From Mycobacterium ostraviense (GTDB lineage: Bacteria > Actinomycetota > Actinomycetes > Mycobacteriales > Mycobacteriaceae), in assembly GCF_002705925.1 (NCBI RefSeq), contig NZ_NKRE01000001.1:2559282-2623281 (forward strand): a stretch of 64,000 bases of DNA. Direction: 5' to 3'. The notes below the pieces were generated by a model, which searched no databases, was not told the DNA's origin, and saw only the letters and a program-made list of their open reading frames with translations. Of the stretch, positions 37,829 to 47,816 are shown in pieces. Position numbers and translations under genes: made by a program. Position 1 is the first letter of the stretch. The number at the start of each line of letters is the position of its first letter.

Positions 37829-39193
37829 GTGGCTCCCAAGCTCTCGTCCGATCTGTTCTCGCAGGTTGTCAGCTCCCGACCCGGGTCGTTCGTGGCCAAG
37901 CAACTCGGTGTCCCGCAACCCGAGACGCTGCGCCGGTATCGACCGGGGGATCCGCCCTTGGTTGGATCGCTGCTGATCGGAGGGGACGGCAGGGTGGTCG
38001 AGCCGCTGCGCACCGCCCTGGACGACGACTACGACGTGGTGAGCAACAACCTCGGCGGCCGCTGGGCCGACTCGTTCGGCGGGCTGGTCTTCGACGCCAC
38101 CGGCATCACCGACCCGGCCGGGCTCAGGAAACTGCACGAATTCTTCACGCCGCTGCTGCGCAATCTGGGCGCCTGCGCGCGAGTGGCGGTAGTGGGCACC
38201 ACTCCCGAGGCGATCGCCGACACCCACGAGCGGATTGCGCAGCGCGCGCTGGAGGGCTTCGCCCGGTCCCTGGCCAAGGAGTTGCGGCGCGGCAGCACGG
38301 TCGCGCTGGTGTACCTGTCGCCCGACGCCAAGCCGGCGGCCACCGGGCTCGAATCGACCATGCGGTTCATCCTGTCGGCCAAGTCGGCCTACGTCGACGG
38401 TCAGGTGTTCTATGTCGGAGCAGCCGATTCCACCCCGCCGGCCGACTGGGACCGCCCGCTCGACGGCACGGTGGCGATCGTCACCGGCGCTGCCCGCGGC
38501 ATCGGCAAGACGATCGCCGAGGTGTTCGCCCGCGACGGCGCCCGGGTGGTGGCGATCGACGTGGAGTCCGCCGAGGAGGCTTTGGCCGAGACCGCCAGCA
38601 GCGTGGGCGGCACCCCGCTGTGGCTGGACGTCACCGCCGACGACGCCGTCGACAAGATCACCGAGCACCTGCGCGACCACCACGGCGGCAAGGCCGACAT
38701 CCTGGTCAACAACGCCGGTATCACTCGGGACAAGCTGCTGGCCAATATGGACGACGCCCGCTGGGACTCGGTGATCGCCGTCAATCTGCTTGCCCCGCTT
38801 CGGCTGGTCGAGGGTCTGGTCGGAAACGGCAGCATCGGAGAGGGCGGACGAATCGTCGGGTTGTCGTCGATCGCCGGAATCGCGGGCAACCGCGGGCAGA
38901 CCAATTACGGCGCCACCAAGGCCGGCATGATCGGCATCACCCAGGCGCTGGCGCCGCAGCTGGCCGGCAAGGGCATCACCATCAACGCCGTCGCACCGGG
39001 ATTCATCGAAACTCAGATGACGGCGGCCATCCCGCTGGCCACCCGCGAGGTGGGCCGGCGGCTGAACTCGCTGATGCAGGGCGGGCAGCCCGTCGACGTG
39101 GCCGAGACCATCGCCTATTTCGCCAGCCCGGCGTCAAATGCGGTGACCGGCAACGTTATTCGGGTCTGCGGCCAAGCCATGATCGGCGCTTGA
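37829..39193 (+). CDS. fabG4: High-molecular-weight 3-oxoacyl-CoA/ACP reductase FabG4
   Basis: 454 residues, identical in length to Rv0242c. The N-terminal about 190 residues form a flavodoxin-like Rossmann domain specific to HMwFabG; the C-terminal ketoreductase domain has [20 protein letters not shown] for the nucleotide and the Ser-Tyr-Lys triad in [11 protein letters not shown] and TNYGATKAG (Tyr at residue 360). It reduces 3-ketoacyl-CoA with NADH, possibly as an alternative fatty-acid elongation step. GTG start at 37829. htdX follows after 17 bases, so the two form an operon. Confidence 0.96.
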   Translation: MAPKLSSDLFSQVVSSRPGSFVAKQLGVPQPETLRRYRPGDPPLVGSLLIGGDGRVVEPLRTALDDDYDVVSNNLGGRWADSFGGLVFDATGITDPAGLRKLHEFFTPLLRNLGACARVAVVGTTPEAIADTHERIAQRALEGFARSLAKELRRGSTVALVYLSPDAKPAATGLESTMRFILSAKSAYVDGQVFYVGAADSTPPADWDRPLDGTVAIVTGAARGIGKTIAEVFARDGARVVAIDVESAEEALAETASSVGGTPLWLDVTADDAVDKITEHLRDHHGGKADILVNNAGITRDKLLANMDDARWDSVIAVNLLAPLRLVEGLVGNGSIGEGGRIVGLSSIAGIAGNRGQTNYGATKAGMIGITQALAPQLAGKGITINAVAPGFIETQMTAAIPLATREVGRRLNSLMQGGQPVDVAETIAYFASPASNAVTGNVIRVCGQAMIGA

Positions 39194-39210
39194 GCGGCTA
39201 GGAGGATTCG

Positions 39211-40053
39211 GTGAACCAGCCAAGCGGCCTGAGAAACATGCTCCGCGCGGCGGCGGGAGCGTTGCCTATGGTGCCGCGCGGCGGCCAGCTGCCCACCCGG
39301 GCGGTGACCGTCGAGGAGCTTCGGATCGACCACGCCAACGTGGCCGACTATGCGGCGGTCACCGGTCTGCGCTACGGCAACGACGTTCCGTTGACTTACC
39401 CGTTCGCGTTGGCGTTTCCCTCGGTGATGGCATTGGTCACAGGTTTCGATTTCCCGTTCGCCGCAATGGGATCGGTACACACCGAGAACCACATCACCCG
39501 GTACCGGCCGATCGCGGTGACCGACACGGTCGGCGTGCGGGCGCACGCCGAAAACCTGCGAGAGCACCGCAAGGGCTTGCTGGTGGACCTGGTGACCGAG
39601 ATCCGCGTCGGCAACGAGCTCGCCTGGCAGCAGGTGACGACATTCCTGCATCAGCAACGCACCAGCTTGTCCGGCGAACCGAAACCACCGCCGCGCAAGC
39701 AGCCCAAGCTGCCCCCGCCGTCTGCGTTGCTGCGGATCACGCCGGCCCGAATCCGCCGCTATGCGGCCGTCGGCGGAGATCACAACCCCATCCACACCAA
39801 TCCGATCGCGGCGCGGCTGTTCGGCTTCCCCACCGTCATCGCACACGGGATGTTCAGCGCCGCAGCGGTGTTGGCGAACATCGAGGCCCGGCTGCCGGAC
39901 GCGGTGCGGTATTCGGCGCGGTTCGGCAAACCGGTGCTGCTGCCGGCCAGCGTCGGCGTCTACATCGACGAAGCCGATAACGGCTGGGACCTGACGTTGC
40001 GCAACATGTCGAAGGGGTATCCGCATCTGACCGCGACGTTGCGGCCGCTGTAG
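39211..40053 (+). CDS. htdX: 3-hydroxyacyl-thioester dehydratase HtdX
   Basis: 280 residues, as recalled for Rv0241c. Double hot-dog fold; the hydratase-2 motif is YAAVGGDHNPIHTNPIAARL followed by TVIAHGMF, with catalytic Asp and His visible. It dehydrates 3-hydroxyacyl-CoA or -ACP, the step following FabG4. GGAGGA at 39201-39206 precedes the GTG start. Together FabG4-HtdX may give an elongation route separate from InhA-linked FAS-II. Its 3' end nearly abuts the convergent CLC channel gene. Confidence 0.94.
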   Translation: MNQPSGLRNMLRAAAGALPMVPRGGQLPTRAVTVEELRIDHANVADYAAVTGLRYGNDVPLTYPFALAFPSVMALVTGFDFPFAAMGSVHTENHITRYRPIAVTDTVGVRAHAENLREHRKGLLVDLVTEIRVGNELAWQQVTTFLHQQRTSLSGEPKPPPRKQPKLPPPSALLRITPARIRRYAAVGGDHNPIHTNPIAARLFGFPTVIAHGMFSAAAVLANIEARLPDAVRYSARFGKPVLLPASVGVYIDEADNGWDLTLRNMSKGYPHLTATLRPL

Positions 40054-40056
40054 CGA

Positions 40057-41319
40057 TCAGCCCGCGCGATGGTCGAGGTGCGGGAGCCGGCGGCCGACGG
40101 CGAGCCTCTTCAGTGCTTCCGCACCGACCGCGGTGACCACGAAGACCACCAGCATCCAAATCGGTGGCCGCGCCAGCTCCCAGACGAAGATCGCCGCCCA
40201 GGTGGGCGAGCCCTGGGTGACCGCAAGCACGCCGGCGGCACCGGCCAGCGAGATCACCGGTCCGTGCAGGTGCGTCCCGGTCGCCTCGTTGAGCGTCAGC
40301 ACCAGCAGCGACCCCGCCGCAGCGCCGGTGGCCAACGATGGTGTCAGCAGCCCGCCGGCTCCGCCGGCGCGCAGGAACAGCGCGGTCAGTAACGGCTTCA
40401 ACAGCAAGATCACGGCCGCCGACGACAGCGTCATCCCGCTGGCCAGACTGACCGTCAGGATGCTCTCGCCGTTTCCGGGAAGCTGGGGCCACCAATGCGA
40501 ACAGATTCCGGTCAGCAATCCCGCGGCCGCCAGCGTGGGGATCAGGATCCAGGACCGCAGCAGGGTGCGCGGCCGCGCCGCGGCCATGATCCGGTTGAAC
40601 GTCAAACCCACCACCAGCGCGAAGGGCGCCAGCAACAATCCGTGCGCGCTGAGCAGATAGGTCGATTCGGCACGGGGCCAGTCGAGTTCGGGACGATCGT
40701 GGGTGACGGCCGAACCGATCGCGACGGCGAGGCTGGATGTGATCAGCGCCGCACCCACCGCCCGCAACCGCCAGGTGTTGAGCATGATCCGCAGGGCGAA
40801 CAGCGCCCCGGCCAGCGGGACGGCGTAGACCGCCGCCAGCCCGGCCCCGGCGGCACATGCCAGTAGGATCTCCCGATCGCCGGGTGACAGCCGCCGCAAC
40901 CATCGGCATCCCACGTCGGTGAGGGCAGCGGCGAATTGGCGTGGCGCGCCTTCGCGGCCGAGCGAGGCGCCGGAGCCCACCAGCATGATCTGCAGCGCGG
41001 CGTCGATGCTCCACGACACCGGCGGTATCGGATCATGCCGGGCGATGGTTCCGGCCAGCGGCGGCACCTTGGTGCTGCGGCGCAAGATCCACCAGCCCAG
41101 CCCCGCCAGTGCGGCGCCGACCATCGGCCCCGCCGCGCGCCGGACCGGACTGCTGCCGGTGATCCCGTCGAGCAGCGAGCCGAAAGTGTAGTGGTAGGTG
41201 AGATGTTCGACGAAGCGCAGCACCACCGTCGTCGACAAACCGGCGAGCCCGGCCAGCAGACCGGCGACGATCACCGCGCAGAAAAAGTCGAGGTTGGGGC
41301 GGGCCGGCCGGTTAGGCAC
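40057..41319 (-). CDS. CLC-family chloride channel/transporter
   Basis: 420 residues with about ten hydrophobic segments. CLC motifs: GSGASLGREGAPRQFAAA (about residues 112-129), which contains the gating Glu of the GREGP-type loop, and GGAGGLLTPSLATGAAAGSL in the second half, matching the GxFxP-type selectivity loop with Leu-Thr-Pro. It likely exchanges Cl- for H+ or passively conducts Cl- across the cytoplasmic membrane. I recall vapBC24 rather than this gene between Rv0238 and Rv0241c in H37Rv, so this is a lineage-specific difference. The tetR gene lies 9 bases upstream on the same strand. Confidence 0.9.
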   Translation of the reverse strand: MPNRPARPNLDFFCAVIVAGLLAGLAGLSTTVVLRFVEHLTYHYTFGSLLDGITGSSPVRRAAGPMVGAALAGLGWWILRRSTKVPPLAGTIARHDPIPPVSWSIDAALQIMLVGSGASLGREGAPRQFAAALTDVGCRWLRRLSPGDREILLACAAGAGLAAVYAVPLAGALFALRIMLNTWRLRAVGAALITSSLAVAIGSAVTHDRPELDWPRAESTYLLSAHGLLLAPFALVVGLTFNRIMAAARPRTLLRSWILIPTLAAAGLLTGICSHWWPQLPGNGESILTVSLASGMTLSSAAVILLLKPLLTALFLRAGGAGGLLTPSLATGAAAGSLLVLTLNEATGTHLHGPVISLAGAAGVLAVTQGSPTWAAIFVWELARPPIWMLVVFVVTAVGAEALKRLAVGRRLPHLDHRAG

Positions 41320-41328
41320 CGCACGAAT

Positions 41329-41967
41329 CTAGCCCGCGGCGACGTTGGGACCCAGGTTCGGGCCGGTGTCACGCTCCGCGGGCGCGCCCTTGAGGCCGTG
41401 CCAGAACAAGTCGATCATCATCTCGGCCGCCTCGTCGACGTCGATGTCGCCGACGCTGAGCCGGGTCCCCACCGCCTCGCCCGCCCCTACCAGCGCAACC
41501 GCCATCATGTCGATTTCGGCGTCAGACCGCGGGCTGCGGGTCCCGGCGTGCAGCATCCCGGCGACCAGGTCGATGATCTGCTCACGTCCCTCGCGCACCG
41601 TCTGGGCGAACGCTTGCGAGCTGGTGGCCTGCGTGTACATCACGATCCACGACGCCCGGTTGGTGTCGATGTAGCGCAGGAACGACACGATGGCGTTGCG
41701 CAGCAAGTCTTTTGGACTCACGGTCAGGTCGATGTCGGCGCGCAGCGCGTCGATGAACCGGTTCATCTCACGGTTCAGGCAGGCGCCGAACAGATCCTCC
41801 TTGGAGCCGTAGTACAGGTACAGCATCGGCTTGGAGATTTGCGCCGCGGCGGCGATCGTGTCCATCGAGGTCTCGTGATAGCCGTTTTCCGAGAACATCT
41901 GTACGGCGGCATCCAGCATCTGCTGCTCACGGACAGCACGCGGTAGCCTCTTCGTACCACCTGCCAT
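41329..41967 (-). CDS. TetR family transcriptional regulator, Rv0238 homologue
   Basis: 212 residues. The TetR helix-turn-helix is SMDTIAAAAQISKPMLYLYY with GSKEDLFGACLN after it, and the C-terminal region is the ligand domain. It lies close to the fad genes and directly upstream of the CLC gene, possibly co-transcribed. It is one candidate for the factor that reads the TTACT-N4-AGTAA sites at fadE5 and fadA2/fabG4, though no such site was seen before its own start. Confidence 0.88.
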   Translation of the reverse strand: MAGGTKRLPRAVREQQMLDAAVQMFSENGYHETSMDTIAAAAQISKPMLYLYYGSKEDLFGACLNREMNRFIDALRADIDLTVSPKDLLRNAIVSFLRYIDTNRASWIVMYTQATSSQAFAQTVREGREQIIDLVAGMLHAGTRSPRSDAEIDMMAVALVGAGEAVGTRLSVGDIDVDEAAEMMIDLFWHGLKGAPAERDTGPNLGPNVAAG

Positions 41968-42025
41968 TGCCGTGCACCCCTCCAGCCGGTCAATCCGACT
42001 CTAGGGTAAGCAATGCCGGGTCAAG

Positions 42026-43201
42026 CTAATGACCACAGTTCGGGGAGACGTTCTTCATCGCGGCCACCCGCACCACCGATTCGTCGATCGCGGGCATCTG
42101 CAATTCGCCCGCAGCCAACGCGTGTTCCAACCGGTCCAGGACGGCGGGCACCTCTTTGGTCGTGACCCACAACGCGATATCGGTGCCGGCCTGCAAGGTG
42201 CGTAACACCGCCTCGGCCACCCCGTACCGGTCCGAGATCGCGGCCATGCTGGACAGGTCGTCGCTGAACACCGGGCCGCCGAAAGCAGGCCCGCCATATC
42301 CGGTGCCGGTGCGCAGCAGGTCCACCGCGGCCTTGCTCAGGCTGGCCGGTTCGCTGCCGGTCAACCCGGGAACCTGCAGATGGCCCACCATCACTGCGAC
42401 CGGGGTCTGGGTCAGCAGGGTGCGGTAGGGCACCAGGTCGCTGGCCACCAGCTCCCTCAGCGGCGGCGTGGTCACCCCGCCGGAGTGCGAATCGCCCGAG
42501 CCGCGCCCGTGGCCCGGGAAGTGCTTGAGCACCGGCAGCAGCTCGGCATCGCGCAGCCCCTGCGCGTAGGCGCCGGCGTAGGCGGTGACCTTATCCGGAT
42601 CCGAACCGAACGAACGGTCCCCGATCACCGTGTCGTCGGGCGCGTCGGTGACGTCGACCACCGGCGCGAAGTCGACGGTGATACCCAGTTTCTTCATCTG
42701 CCGGCCCCGCTCCAGCGCCACATCGTGGACCTGGGCGACGGTTTGGGTCTGGGCCAGCTCCCGGGCCGACGGACCCCGGCCACCGAGCAGCGAGTGCAAC
42801 CGCGACACCCGGCCGCCTTCCTCGTCGACGCCGACGGCCAGCGGCAGCGGGCCGGCGCCGGCGGCGATCTCGGCCAGCGGGCCGTTCACCATGGACAGGT
42901 CGGTGTCACTGCCGATCAGGATGCCGCCGACGCGATAGCTGCTCACCACCGCCTTGGCGTCGGCCGCGTCGCGCACCCCCACCATCAGCAGCTGGGCCAG
43001 CTTATCCCGGGTGGACAACGACGCCGGCACCGCCGTCGGGTCGGCACACACCCGCGGTGCCGGAGCGGCGACCGGGGGCGGGCCGGGCGGTGTGCTCGAC
43101 GCCGTCGTCGACGACGATCCGGTCCGGCTGCCGCCGTGGCCGCAGCCGGCCACCAGCGCCGAGACCGCCGCAAGCACCGTCAGGGTGCGCGGAAAAGCCA
43201 T
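42026..43201 (-). CDS. lpqI: Lipoprotein beta-N-acetylglucosaminidase LpqI (NagZ-like, GH3)
   Basis: 391 residues. A signal peptide (TLTVLAAVSALVAGC) ends in a lipobox Cys at about residue 20, so it is a lipoprotein outside the membrane. The GH3 domain has KHFPGHGRGSGDSHSGG, in which the Asp-His pair is the NagZ-type general acid/base, and MVGHLQVPGL. LpqI releases N-acetylglucosamine from muropeptides and functions in cell-wall recycling. A Ser/Thr/Pro-rich linker follows the lipobox. Rv0237 is the recalled homologue. Confidence 0.94.
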   Translation of the reverse strand: MAFPRTLTVLAAVSALVAGCGHGGSRTGSSSTTASSTPPGPPPVAAPAPRVCADPTAVPASLSTRDKLAQLLMVGVRDAADAKAVVSSYRVGGILIGSDTDLSMVNGPLAEIAAGAGPLPLAVGVDEEGGRVSRLHSLLGGRGPSARELAQTQTVAQVHDVALERGRQMKKLGITVDFAPVVDVTDAPDDTVIGDRSFGSDPDKVTAYAGAYAQGLRDAELLPVLKHFPGHGRGSGDSHSGGVTTPPLRELVASDLVPYRTLLTQTPVAVMVGHLQVPGLTGSEPASLSKAAVDLLRTGTGYGGPAFGGPVFSDDLSSMAAISDRYGVAEAVLRTLQAGTDIALWVTTKEVPAVLDRLEHALAAGELQMPAIDESVVRVAAMKNVSPNCGH

Positions 43202-43365
43202 CCGGACATGCTGTCACGGTGGTGTTTCGGCGCCGGGTTCGGGGGCAACCACTGTTACGTTGTCGACCGGCCCCGTAAGACGACCCCGACAGCCATGAGA
43301 CCGCGTTCTGCTAGGTTGGCGGCTAGGTTTTTCCCGTCAGGACCGCACGCCTCAAGGAGCCAACG

Positions 43366-43539
43366 ATGAACCGGATCGTCGCGCCCGCCGCCGCGAGCGT
43401 GGTGGTTGGTCTGTTGCTGGGCGCGGCCGCAATCTTCGGTATCACCCTGATGGTGCAGCAGGACACGAAGCCGCCACTGCCCGGGGGCGATCCGTCGTCG
43501 TCAGTGCTCAACCGGGTCGAGTACGGCAACCGTAGCTAA
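43366..43539 (+). CDS. Small membrane protein DUF2613, Rv0236A homologue
   Basis: 57 residues from ATG 43366, preceded by AAGGAGC at 43354-43360. A single hydrophobic segment (ASVVVGLLLGAAAIFGITLM) follows a short basic N-terminus; the C-terminus is SVLNRVEYGNRS. The size, position and sequence fit the 57-aa Rv0236A. It is 55 bases upstream of the AftD start on the same strand and is probably in the same operon, perhaps a partner of AftD. Confidence 0.85.
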   Translation: MNRIVAPAAASVVVGLLLGAAAIFGITLMVQQDTKPPLPGGDPSSSVLNRVEYGNRS

Positions 43540-43594
43540 TCCGGCGGCGTCGGCTTCGAAGCTCAGCGCGGCGGCGCTAGCGGCAGACCCGCCG

Positions 43595-46500
43595 GTGACG
43601 CCGCTGTCCCGCCAGTGGCTGCTGTTGGTCGGGGCGGTGTCGCTGACGCTGACGTTCGCCCAGTCACCCGGCCGGGTCTCCCCCGACACCAAACTCGATC
43701 TCACCGCCAACCCGCTGCGGTTCCTGGCGCGCGCGACGAACCTGTGGAACAGCGAGCTGCCCTTCGGCCAATCGCAGAACCAGGCATATGGCTACCTGTT
43801 TCCGCACGGGACGTTCTTCCTGACCGGCCATCTGCTGGGCATCCCGGGCTGGATCACCCAGCGGCTGTGGTGGGCGGTGCTGCTCACGGTCGGCTTCTGG
43901 GGTTTGCTGCGGGTCGCCGAGGCGCTGGGCATCGGCAGCCCGCCATCGCGGGTGATCGCGGCGGCGGCGTATGCGCTGTCGCCGAGGGCGCTGACCACGC
44001 TGGGGTCGATCTCGTCGGAAACGCTGCCGATGATGCTGGCGCCGTGGGTGCTGCTGCCGGCGATCCTGGCCCTGCGGGGCGCGTCGGGCCGATCGGTACG
44101 AGCGCTGGCGGCCCAGGCCGGTGTGGCGGTGGCGCTGATGGGCGCGGTGAACGCCATCGCGACGGTGGCCGGTTGTCTGCCCGCGGTGATCTGGCTGGCC
44201 TGTCACCGGCCCAACCGACTGTGGTGGCGCTATACTGCGTGGTTGCTGGTGGCGCTGGTGTTGGCGACGCTGTGGTGGGTGGTGGCGCTGCGTCAGCTGC
44301 GCGGGGTCAGTCCGCCGTTTCTGGACTTCATCGAATCCTCCGGCGTGACGACGCAGTGGTCGTCGCTGGTGGAGGTGTTGCGCGGCACCGACAGCTGGAC
44401 GCCGTTCGTGGCGCCCGACGCGACCGCCGGGGCGCCGCTGGTGACCGGGTCGGTCGCAACCCTGGCTACGTGTCTGGTGGCGGCGGCCGGGCTGGCCGGG
44501 CTGGCCAGCCCGGCGATGCCGGCCCGCGGCCGGCAGGTGACGATGCTGTTGGTCGGGGTGGTGTTGCTGGCCGTCGGCTACAGCGGTGGGCTGGGTTCGC
44601 CGCTGGCCCACCAGGTCCAGGTGTTTCTGGACGCCGGCGGCACGCCGTTGCGTAACGTGCATAAGTTGGGGCCGGTGATCCGGCTGCCGCTGGTGCTGGG
44701 CATCGCGGGGTTGCTGGGCCGGATTCCGCTCCCGGGTAGTGCGCCGAAGGCGTTGTGGCTGAGTGCTTTTGCCCATCCGGAACGCGACAAACGGATCGCG
44801 GCGGGAGTCGTCGTGCTGACCGCGCTGGCGGTCAGCACCTCGCTGGCCTGGACCGGGCGGCTCACCCCGCCCGGCACCTTCAGTGCGATACCGCGGTACT
44901 GGCATGAGGCCGCCGACTGGCTCAACGCGCATAACGCCGGGACACCGACGCCCGGGCGGGTGCTGGTGGTGCCCGGAGCGCCGTTCGCCACCCAGGTATG
45001 GGGCACTAGCCACGACGAGCCGCTACAGGTGCTGGGCAGCAGCCCGTGGGGGGTACGCGACTCCATCCCGCTGACCCCGCCGCAGACCATCCGGGCGCTG
45101 GACTCGGTGCAGCGCTTGTTCGCGGCCGGACGCCCATCGGCCGGCCTGGCCGATACCCTTGCGCGCCAAGGCATTTCATATCTGGTGCTGCGTAACGATC
45201 TGGACCCCGAGACGTCGCGCTCGGCACGCCCGATCCTGGTGCACCGCGCCATCGCCGGCTCACCCGGGCTGGCGAAGGTGGCGGAGTTCGGCGCGCCGGT
45301 GGGCCCCGGCTCGCTGGCCGGGTTCGTCAGCGACAGCGGACTGCGGCCGCGCTATCCCGCTTTAGAGATATACCGGGTCGGCGAGTCGCTTTCGGCTGGG
45401 GCGCCCTACTTCGTCGACACCGACCGGCTGCCCCGCGTCGACGGCGGGCCTGAGGTGCTGCTGCGTCTTGACGAGCGGCGGCGGCTGTCGGGCCAACCGG
45501 GGCTGGGTCCGGTGCTGCTTACGGCCGACGCCCGTGCGGCCGGCCTGCCGGCACCCCTGGTGACACTCACCGACACTCCGGTGGCCCGTGAAACCGACTA
45601 CGGCCGGGTGGACCAGCACTCCTCGGCGATCCGGGCCCCCGGGGACACCCGGCACACCTACAACCGGGTGCCCGACTATCCGGTCCCCGGCGCCGACCTG
45701 GTGTACGGGGGATGGACCGGTGGCCGCGTCACGGTGTCGAGCTCGTCGGCGGATTCCACCGCCATGCCCGACGTGGCCCCGGCTACCTCGGCGGCGGCCG
45801 CGATCGACGGCGACTCGGCGACCGCCTGGGTGTCCAACGCCCTGCAGGCCGCCGTCGGGCAATGGCTGCAGGTGGACTTCGATCATCCGGTGGCCAACGC
45901 CGTCATCACCCTGACGCCGAGTGCGACCGCCGTCGGCGCGCAGATCCGGCGCATCCTGGTCGAGACCGCCACCGGCAGCACCACCCTGCGGTTCGACGAG
46001 GCGGGCAAGCCGCTCACCGCGGCGCTGCCCTACGGCGAAACGCCCTTGGTGCGGGTCACCGCGGCCGCCACCGACGACGGGTCCGCCGGGGTGCAGTTCG
46101 GCGTCACCGACCTGGCGATCACCCAATACGACGCGTCCGGGTTCGCCCACCCGGTCCAGCTGCACCACACCGTGGCGGTACCCGGGCCGCCGGCGGAGTC
46201 GACGATCGCGCGCTGGGACCTGGGATCCGAACTGCTGGGCCGGCCGGGTTGCGCGCCGGCGCCCGACAGTGTGCGCTGCGCCGCGTCGATGGCCCTGGCG
46301 CCCGAGGAGCCGGTCAACTTCAGCCGCACACTCACCGTGCCGCACCCGACGACGGTGACCCCGACGGTGTGGGTGCGGCCCAGGCAGGGGCCCAAACTTG
46401 CCGATCTGATCGCCGAGCCGGACACCACCCGCGCGCACGGCGACTCCGATGTGCTCGACGTCCTGGGCTCGGCCTACGCCGCCACCGACGGCGACCCCGC

Positions 46501-47815
46501 CACCGCGTGGACCGCGCCGCAGCGGGTGGTGCAGTACAAGTCGCCGCCGACCCTGACCCTCACCCTGCCCCGGCCCACTGAGGTGGCCGGACTGCGCCTG
46601 CTGCCCAGCCGGTCGGCGTTGCCCGCCCATCCGACGATGGTGGCCGTCGACCTGGGCGACGGGCCCCAGGTGCGTGCCGTCGATCGCGACGGCACGCCGC
46701 AGACGCTGTCGTTACACCCCCGGGTCACCGACACCGTCACCATCAGCCTGCTCGACTGGGAAGACATCATCGACCGCAACGCGTTGGGCTTCGACCAACT
46801 CAAGCCTCCCGGTCTAACCGAGGTGACCGCGCTCGGCGCCGACGGCAGCCCGATCGCGGCCGCGGACGCCGTGCGGAACCGATCCCGAGAGATCACCGTC
46901 GACTGTGAGCACGGCCCGGTCATCGCGGTGGCCGGCCGCTTCGTGCACACCTCGATTCGGACCACGGTGGGCGCGCTGCTGGACGGCGAACCGGTTGCGG
47001 CGCTGCCCTGCGAACGCGAGCCCATCTCGCTGCCGGCCGGCCAACAGGAGCTGTTGATCGGTCCGGGAGCGGAATTCGTCGTCGACGGTGCCCAGCTGAC
47101 AGCTCCGGAAGCAGCCGAATTACCCACCGCCACAACGGTTCCCGCGTCAACCGGGGTGTGGGGGCCGGGCCGTCGGGAAGTGCGGACGCCCGCCTCGGCC
47201 ACCTCGCGGGTGCTGGTCATTCCGGAAAGCATCAACCCCGGCTGGGTGGCGCGTACCAGTAGCGGCGCCAGGCTGACTGCGGTCGCGGTCAATGGCTGGC
47301 AGCAGGGCTGGGTGGTGCCCGCCGGCGATCCCGGCACCATAACCCTCTCCTTCGCGCCCAACTCGGTGTATCGATCGGGCCTGGCTTTCGGGCTTACGCT
47401 GCTGCCGGTGCTAGCCCTGCTCGCGTTCTGGCGGCGGCGAGGGAAAGACCTCGGCCATGCGGCCGTACGCCCTTGGGTACCCGGGCCGTTGGCGGCGGTC
47501 GCGGTGCTGGCGGCCGGCGCGGCGATTGCCGGGGCGGCGGGAGTGGCCGTGGTAGGCGCCGCCCTCGGGCTGCGGTATGTATTGCGCGACCGAGAACGGT
47601 TGCTCGGCTGGATCACCGTCGGCTTGAGCGCGGGTGGTCTGATTCTGGCCGGGGCAGTATTGTCTCGTCATCCGTGGCGCTCGGTGGACGGCTACGCCGG
47701 CCATTCAGCGAGTGTCCAACTGCTGGCCCTGATTTCGCTCGCGGTGTTGGCCGCATCGGTGTCGATGCGGGCTAGAGATGGGAGTCCCGGACAGGGCCCC
47801 GAACAGGAGACTTGA
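43595..47815 (+). CDS. aftD: Alpha-(1->3)-arabinofuranosyltransferase AftD
   Basis: 1406 residues, near the 1400 of Rv0236c. A GT-C glycosyltransferase: the first extracytoplasmic loop has VSPDTKLDLTANPLRFLARA with the expected acidic catalytic residue, followed by many membrane helices to about residue 430. A large periplasmic part contains two discoidin-like carbohydrate-binding modules with similar openings, AIDGDSATAWVSN (about 735) and ATDGDPATAWTAP (about 962). More helices end the protein (about 1265-1400). It adds arabinofuranose branches to arabinogalactan and lipoarabinomannan using decaprenyl-phospho-arabinose and is essential in mycobacteria. GTG start at 43595. Confidence 0.95.
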   Translation: MTPLSRQWLLLVGAVSLTLTFAQSPGRVSPDTKLDLTANPLRFLARATNLWNSELPFGQSQNQAYGYLFPHGTFFLTGHLLGIPGWITQRLWWAVLLTVGFWGLLRVAEALGIGSPPSRVIAAAAYALSPRALTTLGSISSETLPMMLAPWVLLPAILALRGASGRSVRALAAQAGVAVALMGAVNAIATVAGCLPAVIWLACHRPNRLWWRYTAWLLVALVLATLWWVVALRQLRGVSPPFLDFIESSGVTTQWSSLVEVLRGTDSWTPFVAPDATAGAPLVTGSVATLATCLVAAAGLAGLASPAMPARGRQVTMLLVGVVLLAVGYSGGLGSPLAHQVQVFLDAGGTPLRNVHKLGPVIRLPLVLGIAGLLGRIPLPGSAPKALWLSAFAHPERDKRIAAGVVVLTALAVSTSLAWTGRLTPPGTFSAIPRYWHEAADWLNAHNAGTPTPGRVLVVPGAPFATQVWGTSHDEPLQVLGSSPWGVRDSIPLTPPQTIRALDSVQRLFAAGRPSAGLADTLARQGISYLVLRNDLDPETSRSARPILVHRAIAGSPGLAKVAEFGAPVGPGSLAGFVSDSGLRPRYPALEIYRVGESLSAGAPYFVDTDRLPRVDGGPEVLLRLDERRRLSGQPGLGPVLLTADARAAGLPAPLVTLTDTPVARETDYGRVDQHSSAIRAPGDTRHTYNRVPDYPVPGADLVYGGWTGGRVTVSSSSADSTAMPDVAPATSAAAAIDGDSATAWVSNALQAAVGQWLQVDFDHPVANAVITLTPSATAVGAQIRRILVETATGSTTLRFDEAGKPLTAALPYGETPLVRVTAAATDDGSAGVQFGVTDLAITQYDASGFAHPVQLHHTVAVPGPPAESTIARWDLGSELLGRPGCAPAPDSVRCAASMALAPEEPVNFSRTLTVPHPTTVTPTVWVRPRQGPKLADLIAEPDTTRAHGDSDVLDVLGSAYAATDGDPATAWTAPQRVVQYKSPPTLTLTLPRPTEVAGLRLLPSRSALPAHPTMVAVDLGDGPQVRAVDRDGTPQTLSLHPRVTDTVTISLLDWEDIIDRNALGFDQLKPPGLTEVTALGADGSPIAAADAVRNRSREITVDCEHGPVIAVAGRFVHTSIRTTVGALLDGEPVAALPCEREPISLPAGQQELLIGPGAEFVVDGAQLTAPEAAELPTATTVPASTGVWGPGRREVRTPASATSRVLVIPESINPGWVARTSSGARLTAVAVNGWQQGWVVPAGDPGTITLSFAPNSVYRSGLAFGLTLLPVLALLAFWRRRGKDLGHAAVRPWVPGPLAAVAVLAAGAAIAGAAGVAVVGAALGLRYVLRDRERLLGWITVGLSAGGLILAGAVLSRHPWRSVDGYAGHSASVQLLALISLAVLAASVSMRARDGSPGQGPEQET

Positions 47816-47816
47816 C

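Noticed and set aside
42380..43369. 329-codon plus-strand frame opposite lpqI
   Set aside because: His/Arg/Gln-rich antisense translation; lpqI on the minus strand has a signal peptide, lipobox and GH3 motif.
43664..45013. 449-codon frame antisense to aftD
   Set aside because: Arg/Gln/Pro-rich translation without domains, opposite a well-supported glycosyltransferase.
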